From Owenia fusiformis (taxonomy: Eukaryota > Annelida > Polychaeta > Sabellida > Oweniidae): a stretch of 60,000 nt of DNA. Of this stretch, positions 47,944 through 57,593 are shown piece after piece. Both the position numbers and the translations under genes were made by a program. Positions within the stretch are counted from its first letter, which is position 1, and the number at the start of each line of letters is the position of its first letter. Under the pieces are notes generated by a model. That model was not told where the DNA came from and did not search any database. It saw only the letters and a program-made list of their open reading frames with translations. Where the stretch lies: assembly GCA_903813345.2 (NCBI GenBank), contig CAIIXF020000003.1, positions 21,530,931 through 21,590,930 on the forward strand. The letters are read 5' to 3'.

Positions 47944-48016
47944 GGTAAGTCTGGACTAGAAGTTCTATGATATTTTCATGGCCATGCTGGGCAGCCAAGT
48001 GAAGTGGTGTATACCC
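47944..48016 (-). CDS. SOWAH-like exon, second ankyrin repeat
   Basis: Acceptor TTTTTTCCAG|GGGTAT, donor CTTACC|GTAAGT. It encodes GYTPLHLAAQHGHENIIE then LLVQTY, a textbook ankyrin repeat (G.TPLHLAA..GH..I...L) that continues into the next exon as QADPNIRDYSG. Phase 0 in, one nucleotide carried out. Confidence 0.9.
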
Positions 48017-48239
48017 CTGGAAAAAAGACACACATTGGTAAATGTTCTGCAAAAATTCTCCCTCATTATATGCAAAGACACATGTTACATGTTAAAAACA
48101 TTAAGAAACTAAATTCTTATTTAGTGCTTTGGTTTAAACCTGTAAACATTTTTAAAAAATTAATTATTTGAACTGGACTTTATATAGTCACATATCCGTT
48201 TAAACTTCTCCCAAAGTTTAACTATTTTTAAGAAAATTC

Positions 48240-48540
48240 TCACAATTTTCTCTTTTTTTTCGCATCACACCCCTCATATGATTCAATTCATGAGTGGCCA
48301 ACCGATGACATTTTATTTGACGTGATGCAATAAACTATTCGACCCCATCTGTTCCATGAGTGATGATCTCTCTTTAGATCTTGAGTGCCGATATAGCGTC
48401 ACGCACGACCATATTAGGAAAACCTATCGAACAGATCTTAATGAGGGGCAGAAATAATGGTGTTTCAATCAAGATTAATTGACCAACTTATTGAATAGAT
48501 TTTGAAAATGATGAATAACATTTTAAATGAAATAACCAAT
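48240..48540. promoter_or_regulatory. candidate conserved noncoding block
   Basis: Complex, CpG-containing sequence in an A+T-rich intron just upstream of the second ankyrin exon, with a TGACGTGATGCAA word (bZIP-like) and AATCAAGATTAATTGA (homeodomain-like). No protein frame. A candidate only. Confidence 0.25.
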
Positions 48541-48650
48541 TAGTTTGGTCCAGAGATATTATGACAAAATTGAGGATATTGTTTCATTGAAAACAATTCA
48601 CATTTCAAATAAATGAAAGTACAAGGTACCAAAGCTCAGAAATATTTTTG

Positions 48651-48757
48651 CAGGCCCAGTTTTTTACCATTAGAAGCACCTTTCAAGTGATTTTGGGCAT
48701 TTTTGGGCCAACATTGTCAAAAGTGAGCCCCCTTAAGAAATCCTGGCTACGGGCCTG
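48651..48757. mobile_element. CAGGCCC MITE, copy 3 (short)
   Basis: CAGGCCCAGTTTTTTACCAT at the left and CTGGCTACGGGCCTG at the right, flanked by TTTTG on both sides (48646-48650, 48758-48762). About 80 bp of the interior is lost relative to the other copies, while the 5-bp duplication is intact. Confidence 0.85.
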
Positions 48758-49135
48758 TTTTGATTGTAAGCTTTCGATTTCACCAGAAAACTGAATAATA
48801 GAAATATAGAATGATTCAAGAACAATAGGGGATCTATTACATTGCAATATTTGCAATAAAGGATACCATCGATAAGTCCTATCCCCTTCTCTTTATACTA
48901 CAATTTATTCCCATGTACATATATTTATGAATTGAGGGTCAATTAAATGTGGCTAAATATACATGTAGCTATCAACAACCACTGTTGGGCATTGTATAAC
49001 AGAACATATCTTAGGACACAATCATTAACATACAAATTTAATTATTATCTTAATTACTGGTGATTATATATTGTCTACATATACCAACACCTCTTACATG
49101 TACATGTATGCTGCAATTAAAATTGTATTTCAATA

Positions 49136-49295
49136 CAGCGAAACTTGTTAAGTGGAACATCTCTAGATGTGGAACACTTTTCAGAGTCTCAAGACCAACT
49201 GATTTAATGCTAAATGAACCTCTATAAGTGGAACACCTCCCAAGTGGAAACATTTTAGAGGTACAAAATATGTTCTACTTTGACAGGTTTTACTG
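49136..49295. mobile_element. pogo-like MITE
   Basis: CAGCGAAACTTGTTAAGTGG ... GACAGGTTTTACTG flanked by TA at 49134-49135 and 49296-49297. AAGTGGAACACCTC-type repeats fill the interior. Confidence 0.75.
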
Positions 49296-50019
49296 TATGA
49301 TCCATCAATAGTCTACAAAGCGATTTCTTGTTTTCATGAGGAAAATGGATACGAGAATTTTGACCACCTAAGTGCCACTTCTTTGCTTCATTTGATAAAA
49401 TAAGGAGAAAGTGACTATTTTCAGACTTGTGAATTTTTTACAGAAAATTAGGTACAAAAAGGTCATCATTCATTTAGGCTGTATCAGAATTTACTAATTG
49501 AGCATTCATTATGTCAAAACATAACATAACCAGCTTCTAGGTATAAAGTTATATAAACTATATGTAAATGACTTAATTAAACAGCCCAGTTATGTTATTG
49601 CTATGTTAAAGGCCATATGTGACATAGCAAGGTTTGTTATGTTCAATCAAAATATGTTAAAATGAATGTCAACACAGAATCCCTGAAAAAACTCATGTTC
49701 CTTATTTGGACATTCAATCTCTCCTTAAAATGTCATACTTTTGGAGATTTAATACTCATGTTTTGACCAATGTTGTAAGACTTCAACATTATCTTCTCAT
49801 CATGAATGAAACATATGATGATCAATTAATATACATGTCCATGTATATATAGCATATTATGTATATACATGCATATGTATATATGTTCTTATATAACACA
49901 TGTCAGATGATTCATTACTCACCAATGTCAATCAAACATATTTTGGAACATGGTTTTCTACATTCAATATTGCACAAATTGATGTGAACTGAATAAACCC
50001 TTTTCTATCTCCATTAGTT

Positions 50020-50560
50020 TTGGTAAGTGATGTCACAATGGTATGCATGTGTGAAGTCACACTGGTGTATATGGGAGATGTCAAACTGGTTATGTACTAG
50101 TATATGTGATGTCACAATGGTGTGCATGGATGATGTCACACTGGAGTGCATGGATGATGCCACAATGGTATGATAAGATAATGTCACATTGACATATATG
50201 TGCAAAGTCACACTGGTGTATATTCAATTTGGTGATGTGAAACCTGTTATGTATATGCAGTGCACTGATGTGCATGGAGGATGTTTCAACGGTGTGCATG
50301 GATGATGTCACAATGGTGTGTATGTGTGATGTCTCACTACTATATATGGGTGATGTCATAAAAGTATGCATGGGTAATGTTACATTGATATGCATGTGTG
50401 ATATCATGAATGATGTCACATTGATATGTATGTGGACATGCTAATGAAGTGCATGGATGATGTCACAATGATATGTATGTGCAATGTCACACTGGTGTGT
50501 ATGAGTGATGTCAAACCTGCTTTGTATATGTGGTGTCACATTGACATGCATGGTTGATGA
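50020..50560. repeat. 24-30 bp minisatellite containing TGATGTCA words
   Basis: About 18 units of TGATGTCACAATGGTGTGCA with variants (CACTGGTGTATATGGG). Each unit carries TGATGTCA, a near-CRE/ATF half-palindrome. The minus-strand frames rich in T, S and H here are by-products. Confidence 0.85.
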
Positions 50561-50579
50561 TCTCATGAAGGGAGGAAAC

Positions 50580-52285
50580 TAGGTGACATACATTTCAGTG
50601 AATTTCGCCACCATTATCCCACGTGGATGATTCTCCAATATTGCAAACATAAATAGGACTAAACCTCTCTAGATATTTTCCATCAAAACTCATAAAGAGA
50701 ATATTGATTTCTAAAAAAGAATGAACATTGCCCCCTGAAAATTAAATTCTTGACGCTTACTTTCCGATGATACATATTTAAGGTATTTCCGCCAGCTAAT
50801 GAGCAATCCCAATCACGTGTTTATGTAAGAGTTGAGTTCGAACATATACAATACATGTCACAAGACATAACGAGTAATTAACAATTAAAACCATGTTACT
50901 TCAACTTGTGATTGGACATTACAATTAAGTTCACACATTATCAAGGCCAAAACATTTCAATATACATGAACAATGTAATTAACGATATGACAAGGGGCTG
51001 TTTTGGAATATTGTGATGTAATATTTGGTTATGGGGGATGTGGGAGCGAATATTATTTCCGAAGATATAGAATGGACTATTTTGGAAAAAAATCCAATTG
51101 TTAGAATAAAACGAAAATCCCCAGCCCTCCTTATTTTGACACATCATGACGTAAGCTTAGGAGCTTCACATTGATCACATGGAGAAGATGATGGCCAGAT
51201 CTCCTTCATTCACGTCTATGGATCATCTGATCATTTTGATCATCTGCTCTCACTTGATTATCTACCATGATCTCCTTTTATCACTTAAGAACATGAAAGG
51301 TTCAAAGAGCAAAATATTTTTGTATTATTTTGACCCTGATTGATGGTGCCATCTATCATCTCTAAATTGTACTAGATATCAAATGTTTCTGATGAGATCA
51401 TAAACCATAACATAGTGTTTCTATCTAAAAAGAAGGTAAATAGTTTATTTACATATGAAGAGTTGTCAAGTGAAAAAATGAGGCTTTTAAATTGCACGTT
51501 TTAGTTTTGATTTTTCAAGTGAATTATATCACCAAAAAGACCAAGGGGTTAAAGAAATTTCACTTGGATTTGGTCACTGGGTATAAGCACTATAATGTTC
51601 TTTCCCTAAATCATATCAAATAAACATAACATCCATACATCATACCTGGCATTTATATGTTCAATCCGTTCTCTGGTATAGAGACAGTTCAATATTTAAG
51701 ACATATAGGTGGTATAACTGAAGGCCCCGGGTGCCATGTCAAATCCCCATGTCTGACGATGATTTTTGACAGAATTACAGATAAAGCGCAGTCTGGTTGT
51801 AACATATAGCCTTATTAACTGAACTAATGTCAGATTTTATAAGTACATGTTGAGAGCATCTGAAATATTTGGAGCGAGGTTCCCCCTAACTAGCATCATA
51901 CAAGATGTTTGGAGGATTATGAGGCCAATTTAGCTGTTTTACTGAAGTGGAAGCAGACAGCGATCCGATTGTTATGTTTCAGTGTGCTTAAGAACTTCAT
52001 TTGTATTTTCAAATATTTGGTGATTTTTGATTTTTTTCCATGTTCTTGTGCAAAATTGTTTGTCTTGTTTAAAGATGTATGTAATATCTCCAAAAAACTA
52101 TGGTACAATGAAAAGAGAAAAAATATATGTCAGTTATCCCAGTCGTCTCCTTAAAATCAGGAATTTGAAATTCAAGAAATCAGCAATGGATTGCAAAAAC
52201 CCTTATACATGTATTAGACTAAGTATTATTCTCGTCCAAATAATAGGCAAAATGTATTGGGTGGCAAATGTTTAAATTGCAAGTT
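50580..52285. other. SOWAH-like intron stretch
   Basis: No exon or element recognised. Complex sequence around 50600-50840 might be conserved noncoding DNA. Confidence 0.3.
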
Positions 52286-52289
52286 AAAG

Positions 52290-52400
52290 TGAAAAAGAGT
52301 AAATTAGCAAGAAATAAAGTAAACAGGCATGTAGTAAACACTCTAAATTGTATAGAAATTTGAGAAAATTTGACACTTCATTCAAATTTTGGAGAGAAAT
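52290..52400 (+). repeat. ARNKV protein-derived repeat, plus-strand copy
   Basis: On the plus strand it reads KLARNKVNRHVVNTLNCI, then EI, a stop, then ENLTLHSNFGEK; stops break the frame. It is the only copy in this orientation. Confidence 0.55.
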
Positions 52401-54324
52401 AGCACAAAATAAAAGCATGAGCAGTAGGACATTGCATTTCTGGGTATACACGGTTATTGAGTACATCATCCCAGTTTCACTTTTAATTCTACCTGTTGGT
52501 GAATTTAAACATTTTCTATCGCAGTTTTCAATTCATCAAAGCTAACATCCTGGTATCTCATGGATCAGAACATCGTCTTTGCATGTCGTTTGAAATTTGA
52601 AAAAATCAATGTGACAAGAGGCGTAGAATCTGTCATTAATCTTCGTAGTGGAGTTATGGCAATTTGAACAGGTTTTCTGAACAATTAAAAATAAACTGTC
52701 GTAATAGCATGCTAAAATGTAATAAATCTGTAGTTTAACCAGACTATGAGACCTTGTTTTAGAACTAATAGAAACTTCTTTTTTTTGTTAATACTTAATC
52801 ATTATTTTATTGGTTTCTTATAGCCCATCATCTGTGCATTTGTTACATTGTAACAGGATATCAAATCAAGACTGATATTAAATTTTTCTCACCATTGAGT
52901 TCAGGACTCGGAGAGATATGTGGTTGTTTTTTGAGAACAGGTCATGTTACATGTAATGGTCATTATTTAGTACGTAATCAATACTGTAAAATCCCAAATT
53001 TTCAAGGAGCCCTAATTTTCACTATTTTCGCTGAAGAGGCTAGACTGAAATTTAAGGCACAGTAAAAATTTGATTTAAAATTAAATTCAATTGGATATTT
53101 CTTCAAACAGTGGAATTTAATGCCCATGAAACATTTCAGATTGACAAAATAGTGAATTTTTTGTCAGCAAAAATTTGAGCTTTTACAGTATATAGAACTG
53201 CATTTAAATGCAAGAACCCCTTGACAGTTAAAATGGAACAGATTGTCAATTCTATTCAATTCTATTATAACTTATAGTTGCACAAATCTAAGATACATTT
53301 GCATATAAGTGAATCAAGGGGAACATACGCAATTTAGTGAGCTGAAACATTCACCCTTAGTTTTTTATTTACGATATTATACAGACATAATGATCACAAT
53401 GCGAAACGTGTGACATAATTAGCGAAGACTGATAGTGTCAAAGAAGACATCTTTGTTTAAAACAATTACCATAGAAATCCAATCTATTATAATCCTACTA
53501 CAATATAGCAAGTTGGCAACCCATATTCTCAGAACATTTCAAAAACTTTTTTTTATCTTGTGTTCATTATCAAATCCCATCAAATACAACTGACAAAGGG
53601 AATATATTTTGAGCTCTCAATGACGTTTGGATCTAGATAGCCCACAGTATGAAAGTATCCCACAATATTTCAAATTGCACATTACAAGCACAGGTGTTAA
53701 AGGCATTTGAAAAAATAATTATACCCCTATCAATAAATTATATATCAAACATTATTCTTTATATTTAGGCAATTCATAATCATGGATTGAAATAGGGGTT
53801 CATAGAAGTGGGCTATTGTACATTAAATGGGACTGCATTCTCTGGAAAATGCAATTATTTCATGGATACTGTACATGTAGAGGGGACTTTTGTTTGTTCA
53901 TAAAAAGTACATAAACCTATTAGCCTTTCTAAAGACTTATACCACACTTGATTTCTAAGTTAATGTATGACCTGTTTACTTGAAATCTCCACATAAACAT
54001 AAATGAGCAATGAAATGTGATAATATGGATCATCTATGATAAATGATACATACCCCATACTGTAACAGTGTGCAGCATTCCAGAGAACAGCATGATGGGG
54101 AACAGCATTATGTCCAGGACAGCAACAGCACAGCATTTGAAAAACAAAAAGAAATGCATAAGTATATCTAACCGTTTTTTTGGAGGGCAACCATGAACTG
54201 AGAGTTTAATAAAAGTTAGAGCAATCCCATGCAAAATGTTGGCCATTTGGATTTGACTACAGGTATTTGAGTTATCATCTAGAGAGGTGTACAGATGAAC
54301 AAACGGACAGACAAATATAACAGC

Positions 54325-54480
54325 CATTGATCACAATGAGACACCAACAATGGAATAAAAATTCAAATAATTTACTATGATCACTATGAGACACCAATAA
54401 TGAAATAAAAATTCAAATAATTTACTATGATCACTATGAGACACCAACAATGAAATAAAAATTCAAATAATTTACTCAGG
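54325..54480. repeat. 57-bp tandem repeat, nearly three copies
   Basis: Unit: GATCACTATGAGACACCAAC, then AATGAAATAAAAATTCAAAT, then AATTTACTAT. Copies are nearly identical, so recent. Confidence 0.85.
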
Positions 54481-54599
54481 ATTGAAAGATAGAAGTCAGT
54501 TAACAGGACTGATCTCTGTCTTTGATCGAGTTTAAGATACCACTTTGAAAGCTAAGACATCACTTTCATTTCCCACAATGCATCAATACCCGTCCATTG

Positions 54600-55440
54600 G
54601 CGACAATCTAACCTTGCAGTCGACTTTTGATTTTTGGATGAATTGAACTTAAACGATATTAAAAATTCAATCAGTGAAGCCAGTGATCCATTTTCCTTTT
54701 TTCATATTCAAAAGTTTTTCCCTGATATATCATAACGCTCATTTCATATTTTTTCATAGCGAATTGGTGAAAAGTGTTTGTTTACAGCAAGGGCGATTGG
54801 AGCATAGCAATCATCATTAGAACTGTTGGTGTATAAAAAGAAGCGTCATTAGACGTCGGAGATTATACTCTACCATCTTGTAAATTTAATTTCACAGCTT
54901 AATTAAAAGAAACGCTCATTTGACAGACTCCCATGTATAATTTTCCCATTACATCCGACAGCAATCTTAAGAAATATATAAATCACAGAATCGACGAGTA
55001 ATCCAACGGAAAAACTAGACATAATGACTCTAAATGTTAACTCAATTTGTAGATAGGCATTCGAAAAGTAAAAATTAGTTAATAGAATTTTGATAGCATC
55101 TAAGGAGTGAATAATTTCGGCATAAATTCAGCGGGAATGAGCTGTTTAGGCCATCATGTAGGAATTGGTTATTCTAAATGGGTGAAACGATGCTCACTGC
55201 CGTGGAAAACGTGTCATTTTGATGAAGATTAAAGAGCCTCGATTCCGATTGATTAACTTGGGTTTATTTCACAACTTGTTCGATGATAAATATAATGAAT
55301 TCGGCTAATGTTCCACTAATGTTCGCTCTTTCATAGCATGATGTATTACACTTAGATCAACTTGTTAGGTCACCCCCTAGCAAACAATAGCGAAACAGTT
55401 ACATTTTCAAATGCCAATTACGTCAAAAAGTAATCGCAAT
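54600..55440. promoter_or_regulatory. candidate conserved noncoding block
   Basis: The block keeps CpGs (GACGTCGG, ATCGACGAG, ATCCGACAG) and ATTA-core words in a stretch without repeats or frames. This contrasts with the repeat-laden DNA around it, so it may be an intronic enhancer. There is no direct evidence of function. Confidence 0.25.
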
Positions 55441-55851
55441 ATCACAAAATAAATTACACACAAACAAAATGAACATTCTAGATTTTATAAATATAACAAA
55501 AATTGAACTACTTTATTCAAATTATTTTGAGAAATTCGAGAAAATAGAAGTCGTCTGCTAATGTGCGACGAGGGTGATGGGGCTGTGGGGTGTGAGAAAG
55601 ACAAGAAAACATCCATGTTCTACATTCACTGTGAGTCAATAATAAAACTAGCCAGCCAGAAATAAAGTGTTTTAGATTCTTTAACAATCCAGTCATTATT
55701 TTACAATTTGACGACACCTCATCAAGACAATCAATGAGGGAATAAAGATACTGTATAATACGTACTTAAGAAAAAGTCGTGTGGAATGCATAACAAAAGA
55801 CAGGTATTTTACTTGTTTATATATTTTTGTGTATTGCATAGCAAGGTCATA

Positions 55852-56029
55852 CAGTAAAACCTGTCTTAGTGAACACCTCTCTCTAGTGAACACCTGTCCC
55901 TAGTGGACACCCTTCCTACGCACATAGTCCACTGACTTCTGTATAAATTACCCTCTCTCTAGTGAACACCTACCTACAGTGAACGTTTTTTCTTGGCAAA
56001 AAAATGTTCACTATACACAAGTTTTACTG
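55852..56029. mobile_element. pogo-like MITE
   Basis: CAGTAAAACCTGTCTTAGTG ... CACAAGTTTTACTG flanked by TA (55850-55851, 56030-56031). The interior repeats CTCTAGTGAACACCT. Confidence 0.78.
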
Positions 56030-56779
56030 TATTGTCAACAAGGATCCCCAAAACATAAGAGTACAAACCCGTGAAAGGTATAAGACACGAGTACAAACTT
56101 GAAGAAAGGCAAAATCATAGCATACAGGAAATTCAGGAACTTCTAACAGAACATACTTTTCAAGAGGTGTTTCTCAGTCAGGGGGTCAGGATTCAACCTA
56201 TAGTAGAGGTTTTTAGTGAATAAAAGAGTCTTCTTCCCTTAGAAAACAAACAATTTGTGAAAAGATGTAAAATCATGACTGAGGATGGTAGCAACACAAT
56301 CACAAGCAATTTGTGATTGGCTACTGAACATCACATGACCTTACCAAAACAAAACAAGAACATAAATAAGAAAAAAATCTTTCCTGCATTTAGAAAATAT
56401 TTTCCCATTGAGTGTCAGAGAGGATCATTAAAATATATATTTCAGACTTGAATAATTACGAGCACATCATCCTGTGGTGAAACTTGTAATAGAAGTTGTA
56501 GTTTGCTGAAGTTTATGATAAATGAGGGGATGCCTGTTTTACTAATCAAAACACAATTTGTTGTTGCCACGTCCAACCTAGGATTAGGGTGAATAAACTT
56601 AATCATATTCACATCTTCAAAACTTTTTTGGATTAATACATGATGAACATGTTACAATTTATATTATATTAAAGAGCTTTTATGATATCTGCTTTTATGA
56701 GGAATGTTGAGCATTCACATTTCTCGTCTTATAAAGGAAAATAGAGTAGGAAAGAGGGGAACTATTATTTACGAATTGC

Positions 56780-56960
56780 CGTTTGACTCTAATTTTCTCT
56801 GAAGAATTTGAATGAAGTATATGATTTTCTTGTATTTCTATACAATTTGGACTAATAACTACATCTCTAACTATTTTATTTCTTGCAGATTCTACTATTT
56901 TCCTCTCTATTTTACATTTTAAAACATGGGCATCGTGACATTTATTTATGACCCAACCGT
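56780..56960 (-). repeat. ARNKV protein-derived repeat, copy near the first ankyrin exon
   Basis: The minus frame reads CHDAHVLKCKIERK, IVESARNKIVRDVVISPN, CIEIQENHILHSNSSEK without a stop over about 60 codons. It is as open as the 46-kb copy. Confidence 0.6.
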
Positions 56961-57503
56961 CAGCTCAACAGAAGGTTACTTATTAAAAACACCAGGATTC
57001 ATCAATTGACAAAATTGAACACTCCGCTCATGTAGAGTTCCCATTGACCACACACTTAAAACTTTTGTTCAAAAATGTTACATTACTGACAAAAACAAGA
57101 TAAATTATACCATAACTTACTAAGTGGCATTTTTACGAAATATAAAAAGCATGTTTTTTTGTATACCATGAGATATAATATGATATTACGGGCCTTTTGT
57201 GAATCACAATGATGAACGATGGAGTTAATAGAAAGTATTAAACGTTTTGTGATTATAATTTGTAATTTGAAGACAGGAACAGTTGATCATTAAGTGACTG
57301 TATCAGTATCTATTACAGTATGTAACAAAAAAGTGCAACATTCAGTGTTTTTTATGTAAAATTGCCTCAGTTGTGATTTTGCATCTATTTTAAATCTTAA
57401 GATCTTTAGCTAACAATATTTGAATAAATACATGTTCATTTGTTCAAAATATTTCTCTGTTGTATAACATGGAAAGTTAAAAATGGTATTTTAAAAAACT
57501 TAC

Positions 57504-57593
57504 AGATTTTGCATCTATTCTAACCCCTTTTGTCCCAGCGATTAGTTTCACGACATCCATCTTGCCATGCTTGGCTGCCCAATGTAGTGCAGT
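57504..57593 (-). CDS. SOWAH-like exon, first ankyrin repeat
   Basis: First exon of this gene inside the window; the 5' half is to the right. Acceptor TTTTCCAG|ACTGCA, donor AAATCT|GTAAGT; 30 codons, TALHWAAKHGKMDVVKLI then AGTKGVRIDAKS. TALHWAAKHG is the characteristic opening of the SOWAH ankyrin pair. Sosondowah proteins are poorly characterised; Drosophila sowah gave the family its name. The ankyrin repeats presumably bind a protein partner. This gene differs from the vertebrate SOWAHA-D genes, which as I recall are single-exon, in being split into at least seven exons over 33 kb and in its tail of about 260 residues after the repeats. Alternative: another ankyrin protein, made less likely by the RDYSGKKA motif. 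Confidence 0.85.

Noticed and set aside
50014-50419. Minus-strand frames rich in T, S and H
   Set aside because: By-products of the TGATGTCA minisatellite.
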